A stretch of DNA of 64,000 nt, taken from NCBI GenBank assembly GCA_037443765.1, contig JBBINS010000001.1, positions 277,544 to 341,543 of the forward strand, read 5' to 3'. Shown piece by piece: positions 23,325 to 32,740 of the stretch. A program made the translations under genes and the position numbers. This DNA is from CAIKZZ01 sp037443765 (GTDB lineage Bacteria; Pseudomonadota; Gammaproteobacteria; Steroidobacterales; Steroidobacteraceae). A model generated the notes under the pieces. The model did not search any database, was not told the origin of the DNA, and was given only the letters and a program-made list of their open reading frames with translations. Position 1 is the first letter of the stretch. Every line of letters starts with the position of its first letter.

Positions 23325-23793
23325 CGCCCCGGGCACCGTCCGCCTCTACCGGTTGCTGAAGCAGAAGTACGCCCGCCAGGCGCTTGCAGGCCGCGGCGGG
23401 CTCGAGGCGGACGGTCGATGGCACTCGGCAGGACGGCCGATCGTGTACCTCGCGAGTTCGGAGGCGCTCGCCGTGCTCGAGGTCCGGGTCCACCTCGGTT
23501 CCGTCGTCCCGTTGGACCGCTTTCTGATCCTGACCGTCGAGTTGCCCGCGCGGCTGATCGCGGTGCTGTCCCGCGAGGAGTGGCCCCGTGGCTGGGATGC
23601 AGTACCGTTCAGTCCTGCGAGTCAGCGCGTCGGCGATCGGTGGCTTGCCGAACAGCGCGACGTCGCGCTGCGCGTTCCGTCCGTCCACAGCAGCAGCGAC
23701 TACAACGTGCTCTTCAACCCGTCGCACGCGAAGGCGCCGCGGGCGCGCGTGGTCGCCCGCCGGCGCTACGACTTCGACAGCCGGCTGTTCTAG
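23317..23793 (+). CDS. RES-domain toxin (NAD-degrading)
   Basis: 158 residues from a TTG at 23317 that overlaps the antitoxin stop; no better start exists in the frame. The RES domain shows Arg in VRLYRLL, GGLEADGRWHSAGRPIVY, Glu in YLASSEALAVLEVRVHL, and a C-terminal FNPSHAKAPRARVV segment. Characterised members (MbcT, Xre-RES toxins) destroy cellular NAD+ when released from the antitoxin. It appears intact. Confidence 0.9.
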   Translation: MPDAPGTVRLYRLLKQKYARQALAGRGGLEADGRWHSAGRPIVYLASSEALAVLEVRVHLGSVVPLDRFLILTVELPARLIAVLSREEWPRGWDAVPFSPASQRVGDRWLAEQRDVALRVPSVHSSSDYNVLFNPSHAKAPRARVVARRRYDFDSRLF

Positions 23794-23886
23794 CGTTCCG
23801 GGTCGGTGCGCGACCCGTGGTCGCGTCGCGCGCCGGGTGCTATACGAATCCTCTCGGGCGGCCCTCCGGCCGCGGTGCCTCGCGCC

Positions 23887-24288
23887 ATGCTGTACGCGCT
23901 GCTCGCCGGGCTCGTGATCGCGGTTCACGCGGCCTTCATCGCGTTCGTCGCGGTCGGCGGCCTCGTGGTCGCGCGGCAGCCGCGCGTCGCGCTGCTGCAC
24001 GTTCCCGCGGTGGTCTGGGGCGCGTACGTCGAGTTCTCCGGGCGCGTCTGTCCGCTGACGCCGCTCGAAAATCGCTGGCGCGCGCTCGCGGGCGGTGCCG
24101 GGTACCCCGAGGGCTTCGTCGAGCACTATGTGCTCAGCGTGATGTACCCCGAGGTGCTGAGCCCGGCCACGCAGTACGTGCTCGGCGCACTGGTGTTGCT
24201 GGTCAATGGTGCGGCGTACCTCTGGCTCTTCCGGCGCAGCCGGCACCGCGGCCAGGCGCCTGCCCGGTCGCCGCCCGGGCGTCGCTGA
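23887..24288 (+). CDS. DUF2784 family membrane protein
   Basis: 133 residues with three to four predicted helices. The conserved core reads LLHVPAVVWGAYVEFSGRVC, PLTPLENRWRALAG and EHYVLSVMYPEVL, matching the DUF2784 family. It sits in the inner membrane and its function is unknown. I trimmed the frame to the ATG at 23887, as upstream residues are unlike the family. Confidence 0.85.
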   Translation: MLYALLAGLVIAVHAAFIAFVAVGGLVVARQPRVALLHVPAVVWGAYVEFSGRVCPLTPLENRWRALAGGAGYPEGFVEHYVLSVMYPEVLSPATQYVLGALVLLVNGAAYLWLFRRSRHRGQAPARSPPGRR

Positions 24289-24320
24289 GGGCCGTCCCGG
24301 CGAGGCGGAGGGGTCGCGGT

Positions 24321-25490
24321 TCAGCCGACGCGCGCGACCGGCGCGCGCTCGACGAGCTCGGGGCGCAAGCCGTCAACGGACGTCACGCCGATCTGGCCCA
24401 TGGCGACGTCCAGCTCCTCGCGCAGAATCTCGAGCGCCCGCGCCGCGCCCGCGAGACCGGCCGCCGCGACGCCGTAGGTCGGCGCCCGCCCGGCGAACAC
24501 GAAGTCGGCGCCGAGGCTGAGCGCGATGGCGATGTCCGAGCCCCGGCGGACGCCGCCGTCGACCATGACGACGAGCCGGTCGCCGACAGCCGCGCGGATC
24601 GCCGGCAGCACGTCGACCGACGCCGGCAGGCACTCGAGCTGCCGGCCACCGTGGTTCGACACGATCAGGCCGTCGACGCCGAGCTCGGCCGCGCGCCGCG
24701 CATCGTCCGCATGCTGGATGCCCTTGATCACGAATCGGCCCGGCCATGCGCGTCGGTACACCTCGACGTCCTGCCAGGTCTGCGTCGCGTACGAGTGCGT
24801 GACGAAGAATTCGGCGACCTCGCGCGCCGAGGAACCAGCGGGCGCGTACCGGGCCCAGTTGCCGAAGGCCGGCAGGCCGCCGCGCGCGAGGTACTCGACG
24901 GCCCAGCGCGGATGCGCGAGGCCATCGAGGAGCAGCGACGGCGACATCCCGATCGCGAAGTCGAAGCCGTTGCGGAGGTCGCGCTCGCGCCGGGCCGGGA
25001 CCGGCAGGTCGACGGTGAGGACCAGGACGTCGATCCCCGCCTGAGAGGCGCGGCGCAGCATGTCGAGCGAGATGCGCGCTTCGCGGGCGGGATAGAGCTG
25101 GTACCACGCGTGCCCGGCGGCGACGCGCGCCACGTCCTCGATCGTCGCGATGCTGGCGCCGGAGAGCACGTACGGCACGCCCGCGTCGCGCGCCGCCTGC
25201 GCGAGCAGCAGCTCGCCTCCCGACCGGAACAGTCCGACGAGGCCGACCGGCGCGATGCCGAACGGCGCCGCGTACCTCGACTGCCAGAGCGGCGCGACGA
25301 GGCTGCGCGCGCTCACGTCCACCAGATAGCGGGGCCGGAGGCGATAGGCGTCGAGCGCGACGCGGTTGCGCTCGACGCCTGCATCGTCACCGGCGCCGCC
25401 GTCGATGTAGTCGAACAGGATCCGTGGCAGCCGGCGGCGGGCCATCCGCCGCAGGTCTTCGATGTTGACGACGCCGGTCAGCGAACGCAC
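24321..25490 (-). CDS. FMN-dependent 2-hydroxyacid dehydrogenase (lactate/mandelate type)
   Basis: 389 residues from a GTG at 25490 with GAGGA upstream. It is a TIM-barrel flavoenzyme: FDYIDGGAGDD near the start, GIAPVGLVGL for FMN, WYQLYPAREA, the catalytic Lys in VIKGIQHADDA, the active-site His in SNHGGRQLE, and the phosphate-binding DGGVRRGSD. It oxidises an L-2-hydroxyacid to the 2-oxoacid and passes electrons to a quinone or to oxygen. LldD, mandelate dehydrogenase and glycolate oxidase are not separable here. No lactate permease gene is adjacent. Confidence 0.88.
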   Translation of the reverse strand: MRSLTGVVNIEDLRRMARRRLPRILFDYIDGGAGDDAGVERNRVALDAYRLRPRYLVDVSARSLVAPLWQSRYAAPFGIAPVGLVGLFRSGGELLLAQAARDAGVPYVLSGASIATIEDVARVAAGHAWYQLYPAREARISLDMLRRASQAGIDVLVLTVDLPVPARRERDLRNGFDFAIGMSPSLLLDGLAHPRWAVEYLARGGLPAFGNWARYAPAGSSAREVAEFFVTHSYATQTWQDVEVYRRAWPGRFVIKGIQHADDARRAAELGVDGLIVSNHGGRQLECLPASVDVLPAIRAAVGDRLVVMVDGGVRRGSDIAIALSLGADFVFAGRAPTYGVAAAGLAGAARALEILREELDVAMGQIGVTSVDGLRPELVERAPVARVG

Positions 25491-25590
25491 GATGTGCGGA
25501 TCCTCTGGCTCGTGATTCGTCCGCGCAGTGTGCCGCAACGGCGGCGCACCGCGCCGCCGGTGCTGTCGGGCCGCACACCGGGACGCATCG

Positions 25591-26400
25591 TCACGTGGCG
25601 TACCGGCCGACGACCGCCGCGACCCGACGCACGACCCATCGCGGCAGGGCGCGCCCCGACAAAGTCGCGACCCGATTGACGAGGCCGGGAATCCGCACCG
25701 CCTCGCCGGCCAGGCACGCCTGGTAGCCCTCCGCCGCGACGGCGGCGACGTCCGAGACCGCGAGCCGCGGCAGCCTCGACACGCGCGGATGGCGGCGCTC
25801 GACGGCGGCCTTCATCGGAGTCTCCGTCACGCCGGGGCACAGCGCCGTGACAGTGACGCCGGAACCGTCGAGTTCCTCCGCGAGCGACTCGCTCAGCGAC
25901 AGCAGGTATGCCTTGGTGGCCGCGTAGGTCGCCATCGCGGGCACCGGGAGGAACGAGGCGACCGAGCACACGTTGAGGATTCGGCCGTGTCGGCGCCGGG
26001 CCATCGGCGGCAGGAACCGGGACAGCAACGCGGTCGTCGCCGCGACGTTCAGGGCGATGATCTCCTGGCTGCGCGCGACGCTCATGCGGGCGAACGGACC
26101 GACCTCGATGATGCCCGCGTTGTTGACCAGGATGTCGACCCGCACCCGCTCGCGCCGCATCGACGCGGCGAGCGCGTCGATCGCCCGCCGCCGGAGCAGG
26201 TCTGCCGCGGCGACGCGGACGCGGACCGAATGTTCGGCCTCGAGTTCCTGGGCGAGCGCCTTCAGCCTGCTCGCGCGGCGGGCGACGAGCACGAGGTCGC
26301 ACCGACCCTTCGCGAAGCAATGTGCGAGCGCTGCGCCGATGCCGGAGGACGCACCGGTGATCAATGCCGTCTCGCGCCGTCCGCCGCGGTGCGCCTTCAT
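25591..26400 (-). CDS. Short-chain dehydrogenase/reductase
   Basis: 269 residues from an ATG at 26400 preceded by GGGAGG. Classical SDR motifs are present: TGASSGIG for the cofactor, NNAG, a catalytic Ser in VCSVASF, and YAATK with the Tyr and Lys. VLVARR after strand 2 (no acidic residue, followed by Arg pairs) favours NADPH. The C-terminus (SGRALPRWVVRRVAAVV) resembles DltE/YqjQ-type SDRs of unknown substrate. Confidence 0.88.
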   Translation of the reverse strand: MKAHRGGRRETALITGASSGIGAALAHCFAKGRCDLVLVARRASRLKALAQELEAEHSVRVRVAAADLLRRRAIDALAASMRRERVRVDILVNNAGIIEVGPFARMSVARSQEIIALNVAATTALLSRFLPPMARRRHGRILNVCSVASFLPVPAMATYAATKAYLLSLSESLAEELDGSGVTVTALCPGVTETPMKAAVERRHPRVSRLPRLAVSDVAAVAAEGYQACLAGEAVRIPGLVNRVATLSGRALPRWVVRRVAAVVGRYAT

Positions 26401-26548
26401 GGTCAGCCTCCCGTGCAGCCGCAGCAATGCTCTGCGCGACCGCGCCCGGAGCGTACTCCGCAAGTCGCCGCGCGCGTACTCGGACGATCCGCAGTGGTGC
26501 TTGCAAGGCGCGACGCCGGCGGGGGCGCCCGCCGCGGCCGGTGATGCC

Positions 26549-28246
26549 TCAGATGGCAGGCGCCGGCAGGTGCACGGTCAGGACCGTCCCGCGCGGCTCC
26601 GCCCCGAGGATCGTGAGCCCACCGCCGAGCGCCGCGAACCGCTCCTGGATGCCGAGCAGGCCGAGGGCGCTGGCCTTGCCGAGGTCCTGCTCGCGCACGC
26701 CCACGCCGTCGTCGCTGATCGTCAGCGTCAGCCGGTCGCCGTCCGCCGCGAAGGCGATCCTGACGTTGCTCGCCCGGGCGTGCCGCACCACGTTGGTGAG
26801 CGCTTCCTGAACGGCGCGGAAGAACACGAGCCGGGTGGCGTCGTTGAGCTTCGGAAAGGCCGAGTCCTCGATCACCTCGATGCGCAGGCCCGAGCGCTCG
26901 GCGAACTGCCGGGCATGCTGGGAGACGGCGGTGACCAGTGGCAGGTGGGCGAGCGTGCTGGGTCGCAGCGAGTTCGTCAGCTCCCGGAGGTCGCCGATGC
27001 ACTTGTCGATCGCGCGCGCGACGTCGTCGCAGGCCTGCAGTTTTGGCGGATCACCGCCGACTTGGGCCCGGAGACGGTTGAGGTCGAGCGTCGCCGCGAC
27101 GAGGTCCTGTGCGACGCCTTCGTGCAGCGCGTGCGCGACCGAGCGCCGCTCGTCCTCGCGCACCGTCTCCAGACGCTGGGCAAGCTCGCGAATCCGCTCG
27201 TAGGAATTGCGCAGGCTCGTGATGTCCTCGACGGTCGTCAGGAAGCGGTTGCGTCGCTGGCCCGGCGAGCGCAGCGCGATCGGTCGCGACCTCACCCAGC
27301 GGATCTCGCCGTTCGGGCGGCGGACCCGGAAGGTGTGGACGCTGGCATGGTCGTTCGTCACGGCGGCGCGCCAGGCCGCGACCACCTCGCGTTGGTCCTC
27401 GGGGAGGAACGCCGCCTTCCAGCCGTCGCCGAGCGATCCGCCTGCGGCGAGCCCGGTGATCTCGTCCCAGCGTGGATTGGTGTAGGTGCAGCGCCCGTCG
27501 GCGTCGGTGACGAAGATGCCGACGCCGGCGGACGTCGCGAGCTCACGGAACTGAGCCTCGCTCGTCTCGGTCCGGCGCTTCTCCGTCTCGAGACTTTCCA
27601 GCAGTTTGACCGCGACCGCGAGCACCAGCATCGGGGCGCTGAGCGCGGCGACGAGCAGGTTCATCACCCAGGCGAGCGAATTGAGCCCCTCGAGCTCGGG
27701 CGTCGCGAACGCGTACTGCGCCGGCGCGAGCGCGATGAACGCGGCGCGAGCAAGCACCGAGATGGCGTTGGCGAGGAAGGTCAGCGCCACCAGCCGGGCG
27801 ACGATCCGGCCCGGGCCGGCCGGCTCGCGCCACGCCGTGACCGCGCCGCCGCCGTAGCCGGCGGCCATCACCAGCGCCAGCACCGCGATCCGCGTGGCCG
27901 TATTCGGCCAGATGAACGTGAACGTCGCGGTCGCCGCGACCGCGGCCGTGGCCAGTAGCCACACCAGGCCATCGCGCGGCTTGCCGGCGTAGAAGCGCGT
28001 CAGACCGGCGAACAGCAGCACCGGGCCGATCGAGAACGGGATATTGAAGAGCAGCGACGCGAAGCGCCAGTCGGCGACCGGCAGGAAGGCGACCGAGAAC
28101 GACCATGCCGTGCACGCCGACGCGGCGGCCCAGAACGCGGGCCCCGCGATGCGCGGCGCGAAGCGCGCAAGGCCGGCGAACACGGCGGCGCTCGCCGTCC
28201 CGGAGACGACGAGCACCACGTAGAGCGTGTCCTGATGTAACGCCAT
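26549..28246 (-). CDS. Membrane sensor histidine kinase with PAS domain (NarX/UhpB type)
   Basis: 565 residues from an ATG at 28246. Six or seven N-terminal hydrophobic segments (to about residue 230) form a membrane sensor. A PAS domain follows (about 255-375, FVTDADGRCTYTNPRWDEIT, closing with RFLTTVEDIT). Then comes a HisKA_3 dimerisation domain with the phospho-acceptor His in AHALHEGVAQ, and an ATP-binding domain with VQEALTNVVRHARAS, SDDGVG and LGLLGIQERFAAL. Such kinases usually pair with a LuxR-type regulator, but none is adjacent, so it is an orphan here. Confidence 0.92.
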   Translation of the reverse strand: MALHQDTLYVVLVVSGTASAAVFAGLARFAPRIAGPAFWAAASACTAWSFSVAFLPVADWRFASLLFNIPFSIGPVLLFAGLTRFYAGKPRDGLVWLLATAAVAATATFTFIWPNTATRIAVLALVMAAGYGGGAVTAWREPAGPGRIVARLVALTFLANAISVLARAAFIALAPAQYAFATPELEGLNSLAWVMNLLVAALSAPMLVLAVAVKLLESLETEKRRTETSEAQFRELATSAGVGIFVTDADGRCTYTNPRWDEITGLAAGGSLGDGWKAAFLPEDQREVVAAWRAAVTNDHASVHTFRVRRPNGEIRWVRSRPIALRSPGQRRNRFLTTVEDITSLRNSYERIRELAQRLETVREDERRSVAHALHEGVAQDLVAATLDLNRLRAQVGGDPPKLQACDDVARAIDKCIGDLRELTNSLRPSTLAHLPLVTAVSQHARQFAERSGLRIEVIEDSAFPKLNDATRLVFFRAVQEALTNVVRHARASNVRIAFAADGDRLTLTISDDGVGVREQDLGKASALGLLGIQERFAALGGGLTILGAEPRGTVLTVHLPAPAI

Positions 28247-28462
28247 GCGCCAGAGGGCCCTCGGTCGCCGCCCGGCGGGCCCGCGTGCCGCATCCAGAGG
28301 CGACCCGCATCCTAACCCAGCCCGGCGCACGACCGACACGCCGACGCCATGCAGAAATCCGGTCGGGTCGATCTCCGCGGGACCCGGGGTCCGGCTGCGC
28401 CCGCGCCGGCGCGGCGAGCCGGTAACATACCGCTCCCTGTACCGTGACCGGAGCCTCGCGAG

Positions 28463-29416
28463 ATGCCGCTACCCGCCGCCCTGAGCCAGTTGTCGCTGCC
28501 GGTCATCGGGGCGCCCCTGTTCATCATCAGCAACCCGAAGCTCGTGATCGCGCAATGCACGGCCGGCGTCGTCGGGTCGATGCCGGCGCTCAACGCGCGC
28601 CCGGCGGAGCAACTCGACGAGTGGCTTGCCGAGATCACCGGGGCGCTCGCCGCCCACGACCGGTCCCACCCGAGGCGCCCGGCCGCACCGTTCGCGATCA
28701 ACCAGATCGTGCACAAGAGCAACGACCGGCTCGACCACGACATCCAGATGTGCGCCAAGTACAAGGTACCGATCGTCATCACCTCGCTCGGTGCCCGCAC
28801 CGACGTCAACGACGCCGTCCACGGATGGGGCGGGATCGTGTTGCATGACGTCATCAACAACGCGTTCGCGCACAAGGCGATCGACAAGGGTGCCGATGGT
28901 CTCGTGCTGGTCGCGGCCGGTGCCGGCGGGCACGCCGGAGTCAAAAGCCCGTTCGCGCTCGTGCAGGAGGTCCGCGAGTGGTTCGCGGGCCCGATCGCAC
29001 TCTCCGGCGCGATCGCGACCGGTGGCGCCGTGCTCGCAGCACAGGCGATGGGAGCCGACTTCGCCTACGTCGGCTCGGCCTTCATCGCGACCGTCGAGGC
29101 GCGCGCCTCGGACGCCTACAAGCAGGCCATCGTCGCCGGCACGTCCGACGACATCGTCTACAGCAGCTACTTCACCGGGGTGAACGGCAACTACCTCAAA
29201 CCGTCGATCATCGCGGCCGGGCTCGACCCCGATCACCTGCCGGAGAGCGACCCCAGCAAGATGAACTTCGGCGGCGGCGGCGCGGCCAAGGCCTGGAAGG
29301 ACATCTGGGGTTGCGGCCAGGGGATCGGCGCGATCAAGGAGGTGCTGCCGGCGCAGGCGCTGGTCGCGCGCCTGCGGCACGAATATCAGGAGGCCCGGGC
29401 GCGCCTCGCCCTCTAG
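28463..29416 (+). CDS. Nitronate monooxygenase (2-nitropropane dioxygenase-like)
   Basis: 317 residues. A TIM-barrel FMN enzyme with the family's PVIGAPLFIISNPKLVIAQ start, the VLVAAGAGGHAG motif with the conserved His, and LSGAIATGGAVLAAQAMGAD and VGSAFIATVEA for flavin phosphate binding. It oxidises alkyl nitronates such as propionate 3-nitronate. Some relatives act on other enolates. It stands alone. Confidence 0.88.
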   Translation: MPLPAALSQLSLPVIGAPLFIISNPKLVIAQCTAGVVGSMPALNARPAEQLDEWLAEITGALAAHDRSHPRRPAAPFAINQIVHKSNDRLDHDIQMCAKYKVPIVITSLGARTDVNDAVHGWGGIVLHDVINNAFAHKAIDKGADGLVLVAAGAGGHAGVKSPFALVQEVREWFAGPIALSGAIATGGAVLAAQAMGADFAYVGSAFIATVEARASDAYKQAIVAGTSDDIVYSSYFTGVNGNYLKPSIIAAGLDPDHLPESDPSKMNFGGGGAAKAWKDIWGCGQGIGAIKEVLPAQALVARLRHEYQEARARLAL

Positions 29417-29487
29417 CCCGGGCCGGCCGGGCGAGCGCCATCGCAGCGCTCACGCGGAGCGAGGGAGCCGCGCCGGGCCCGGGCGGC

Positions 29488-29516
29488 TCCACGCCCGGTC
29501 GCGGCGCCGGTATAGT
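29488..29516 (+). promoter_or_regulatory. Possible promoter of the PQQ dehydrogenase gene
   Basis: A good -10 hexamer, TATAGT (29511-29516), is preceded at the right spacing by only a poor -35 (TCCACG). It lies 43 bases upstream of the ATG. A regulator-dependent promoter is possible. Confidence 0.3.
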
Positions 29517-29559
29517 TTGGGACCTGTCCCTGCGTCAGTCGCGCCACCCGGTACCCGCC

Positions 29560-31749
29560 ATGAATCGAACCACTCGGCCGATCCTCGCCGCCGTCACGAT
29601 CCTCGCGACCGCCCTGGCCGGGTGCCACGGCGACGGGGCCGCGCCTCCACCGCCGCCGGGCGCGGCGCCGCACGCGGCCGCGATCGACGCCGCCCGCCTC
29701 GCGAACTCGGCGTCCGAGCCCGATCAGTGGCTCATGACCGGGCGCGACTCGGGTGGCACCTACTTCAGCCCGCTCGGCGACATCAACGCGAGCAACGTCT
29801 CGCGACTCGGCTTCGCGTGGGAGTACCGGCTCGGGACGCGGCGCGGCCTCGAGGCGACACCCGTCGTCGTCGACGGCGCGCTCTACACGACCGGCAACTT
29901 CGGCTGGGTCTACGCGCTCGACGCGGCCACCGGGCGCGAGCTGTGGAAGTACAACCCCGACGTCGACGGCCAGTGGGGTCGCTATGCCTGCTGCGACGCG
30001 ATCAACCGTGGCGTCGCGGTGTGGCAGGGGCGGGTGTACGTCGGTGCGCTGGACGGTTACCTGCACGCGATCGACGCCGCGACGGGCCGGCGGCTCTGGA
30101 AGGTCGACACGCTGCCGGCGCGCGGGCCGAAGACGCCGTTCACGCTGTCGGCGACGCCCGTGGTCGCCGGCGACGAGATCATCGTCGGCAGTGCCGGCGC
30201 CGACTTCGCCGGCGCGCGCGGCTACATCGCCGCCTACGACCTCGCGAGCGGCGCGTTCCGCTGGCGCTTCTACACCGTGCCGCGCGATCCGAAGGAGGGC
30301 GCCCAGGACCAGCCGCACCTCGTCGAGGCCGTCAAGACCTGGGATCCGCGTCATCGCTGGGACGCGGGCAGCGGCGGAACCGCCTGGGATGGCATCAGCT
30401 ACGACCCCGAGCTCAAGCTCGTCTACTTCGGCACCGCGAACGGCGCGCCGTACAACATCAAGGAGGGCGGCCGCACCGGCGGCGATGACCTGTATACGGC
30501 GTCGATCGTCGCCGTGCACGCCGATACCGGGACCCTGGCGTGGTACTACCAGACGACGCCGGGCGATCGCTGGGATTTCGACAGCACGCAGAAGCTGATC
30601 CTGACGGACCTCGAGCTCGGCGACGGGCCGCACAAGGTGCTGATGCAGGCCTCGAAGAACGGCTACTACTACGTGCTCGACCGCGCGACGGGCAAGCTCC
30701 TGTCCGCCAACAACTTCGTCTACGTGAACTGGTCCAAGGGCATCGATCCGAAGACGGGACGCCCGGTGCCGAGCGGGGCGGCCGAGTACGACAAGGGACC
30801 GAAGCTGATGTTCCCGGCTAACTCCGGCGCACACAGCTGGCAGCCGATGTCGTACGACCCGGCGACGAAGCTGACGTACATCCCGGTAATCGAGTGGCCG
30901 ATGATCTACATGGACACGGCGAAGCAGCGCGCGGGGCTGATCGAGGGCTTCTTCACGGTGCAGGCGTTCCTGCCGGACGACTACGACCCGAAGGCGCTCG
31001 CCGGTCTCTACGGACCGCTGCCCCCGCTCGAGAAGCTCGACAAGGGTCTGCCGCCGACGCACAGCCGCGGATTCCTGCGCGCCTGGGACCCGGTCCGCCA
31101 GAAGCTCGCGTGGGAGGTTCCGACCGCGACGCACTGGGACGGCGGCGTGCTGTCGACGGCGGGCGGCCTCGTGTTCCAGGGTGACGCGGCCGGCAACCTC
31201 AACGTCTACCAGGCGACGGACGGCAAGAAGCTGGCGAGTATCGCGCTCGGGACCGGCATCATGGCGGCCCCGGCCACTTACCGCGTCGGCGGCGTTCAGT
31301 ACGTCGTCGTGATGGCGGGCTTCGGTGGCAACTACGTCAACTACCCTCTGACCAAAGACATGGTCGCCTACCACCGCGACAACGAGGGCCGGGTGGTCGC
31401 GCTGCGTCTCGACGGCGGCGCCGTCCCGCTGCCGCCCGAGTTGCCGCCCGAGCCATTCCCGCAGCCGCCGCCGCGCGAGGGGACGGCGGCGAAGATCGGG
31501 CAAGGCGAGGTGCTCTACAACCGGTACTGCGGTCGCTGCCACATGCTCGATCGCGGCGTGCTGCCGGACCTGCGGCGCCTGACGCCGGTCAAGCACGGGC
31601 TGTTCTACGACATCGTGCTGACCGGCGTGCTGTCGGGCGCCGGCATGGCGCGCTGGGACGACGTGCTGTCGCGCGCCGATGCGGAGGCGATCCACGCCTT
31701 CATCGTCGACGAGGCGTGGAAGGCCTACGACGCGCAGCAGCGCCAGTGA
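29560..31749 (+). CDS. PQQ-dependent alcohol dehydrogenase with C-terminal cytochrome c (quinohaemoprotein)
   Basis: 729 residues. The N-terminus is a lipoprotein signal (lipobox LAGC, then a Pro-rich linker), so it is anchored in the periplasm. An eight-bladed propeller follows with tryptophan-docking repeats (YALDAATGRELWKY and others) and the vicinal disulphide Cys144-Cys145 seen in quinoprotein alcohol dehydrogenases. The catalytic Asp is probably Asp339 in PGDRWDFDS. The residue two places on is Asp341, which marks lanthanide-using enzymes such as XoxF and PedH. The C-terminal 90 residues form a cytochrome c domain with CGRCH (657-661). It oxidises an alcohol and passes electrons to haem. 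The PQQ synthesis genes are not in the window. Confidence 0.9.
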   Translation: MNRTTRPILAAVTILATALAGCHGDGAAPPPPPGAAPHAAAIDAARLANSASEPDQWLMTGRDSGGTYFSPLGDINASNVSRLGFAWEYRLGTRRGLEATPVVVDGALYTTGNFGWVYALDAATGRELWKYNPDVDGQWGRYACCDAINRGVAVWQGRVYVGALDGYLHAIDAATGRRLWKVDTLPARGPKTPFTLSATPVVAGDEIIVGSAGADFAGARGYIAAYDLASGAFRWRFYTVPRDPKEGAQDQPHLVEAVKTWDPRHRWDAGSGGTAWDGISYDPELKLVYFGTANGAPYNIKEGGRTGGDDLYTASIVAVHADTGTLAWYYQTTPGDRWDFDSTQKLILTDLELGDGPHKVLMQASKNGYYYVLDRATGKLLSANNFVYVNWSKGIDPKTGRPVPSGAAEYDKGPKLMFPANSGAHSWQPMSYDPATKLTYIPVIEWPMIYMDTAKQRAGLIEGFFTVQAFLPDDYDPKALAGLYGPLPPLEKLDKGLPPTHSRGFLRAWDPVRQKLAWEVPTATHWDGGVLSTAGGLVFQGDAAGNLNVYQATDGKKLASIALGTGIMAAPATYRVGGVQYVVVMAGFGGNYVNYPLTKDMVAYHRDNEGRVVALRLDGGAVPLPPELPPEPFPQPPPREGTAAKIGQGEVLYNRYCGRCHMLDRGVLPDLRRLTPVKHGLFYDIVLTGVLSGAGMARWDDVLSRADAEAIHAFIVDEAWKAYDAQQRQ

Positions 31750-31760
31750 CCGGCCAGGTC

Positions 31761-31776
31761 TCCCGCCACAGCGGGA
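31761..31776. terminator. Hairpin between convergent PQQ dehydrogenase and SDR genes
   Basis: TCCCGC and GCGGGA form a perfect 6-bp stem with a CACA loop. It lies in the 51-base gap between two genes that end toward each other. No T-tract is present. Confidence 0.35.
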
Positions 31777-31800
31777 CGCCCGGCGCGCGCTGATCGCCGC

Positions 31801-32577
31801 TTAGCCGCGCGTCCGGATGCGCAGCGAGTCCCAGCTCGCGTCGGCGGTCCAGCCGCCGTCGACCGGGAGCGTGACGCCGTTGACGAAGGCGCTCTTGTCG
31901 CCGTCGGCAAGGTAGGCGATCGCCGCTGCGACGTCCTCGGGCCGCGCGAAGCGCGCCATCGGCACCCGGTCGACGATGTCCTGGTCCGAGTAGGCGCCGC
32001 TGCCCTGGTCGGCGAGGTCCATCTCGGCCTTGATCCAGCCGGGGCAGACGGCGTTGACCCGCACGCCGCGACCGCCCCATTCGGCGGCCAGCGTGCGGGT
32101 GAGCCCGATCAGCCCGTGCTTGGACGCGTTGTAGGCGCTGCGGTGGCTGACGCCAGCGAGACCCGCGACTGAGGCGACATTGACGATACTGCCGCGGCGC
32201 CGTGCCAGCATGGCACCACCAATGGATTTGCTGAGCAGGAACGGGCCCAGCAGGTTGATGCTGAGGACGCGCTGCCACTGCGCCGCCGTCGTGTCCTCGG
32301 CCGGGCAGATCAGGCTGATGCCGGCGTTGTTCACGAGCACGTCGGCAGCCCCGTAGCCGGCGACGACCCGCTGTGCCAGTTCGTCCGCGAAGGCCTCCGA
32401 GGCGACGTCGCCGCGGACGCCCTCGACGCGCCGCCCTTCAGCGCGCAGTCGGGACAGCGGCGCATCGAGCGCCTGGATGTCCGTGAGCAGGACCTCGAAT
32501 CCCTGTCGCGCCAGGAGCGCCGCGGTCGCGAAGCCGACGCCCTGCGCCGCGCCGGTGACGACGGCTAGCTTTGTCAT
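31801..32577 (-). CDS. Short-chain dehydrogenase/reductase
   Basis: 258 residues, a classical SDR: TGAAQGVG for the cofactor, Asp after strand 2 (LLTDIQAL) favouring NAD, NNAGIS, Ser in VNVASVAG, YNASKHG with the Tyr and Lys, and PVDGGW near the end. Sugar or alcohol dehydrogenases of the 3-oxoacyl reductase-like group look like this. It is adjacent to but convergent with the PQQ dehydrogenase. Confidence 0.9.
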   Translation of the reverse strand: MTKLAVVTGAAQGVGFATAALLARQGFEVLLTDIQALDAPLSRLRAEGRRVEGVRGDVASEAFADELAQRVVAGYGAADVLVNNAGISLICPAEDTTAAQWQRVLSINLLGPFLLSKSIGGAMLARRRGSIVNVASVAGLAGVSHRSAYNASKHGLIGLTRTLAAEWGGRGVRVNAVCPGWIKAEMDLADQGSGAYSDQDIVDRVPMARFARPEDVAAAIAYLADGDKSAFVNGVTLPVDGGWTADASWDSLRIRTRG

Positions 32578-32626
32578 TCTGAGCAACTCCCGAGATCGAT
32601 CCCGACCCTCGAACCCCGCCGGTGGC

Positions 32627-32649
32627 GGCCGCGCCTCGGGGGCGCGGCC
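32627..32649. repeat. Perfect 9-bp inverted repeat, possible terminator of ppk2
   Basis: GGCCGCGCC (32627-32635) and GGCGCGGCC (32641-32649) form a perfect stem with a 5-base loop. It lies about 90 bases past the ppk2 stop on the minus strand and 50 bases before the SDR start codon. No T-tract follows. Confidence 0.35.
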
Positions 32650-32740
32650 ACTGTGTACGGCGCGGCGCGCACTATCGACCGGACGGGCACTCCGGATCAA
32701 GGGGCGGTCGCGCGGCGACCGCCGTGCCGCGGCGCCGGGG

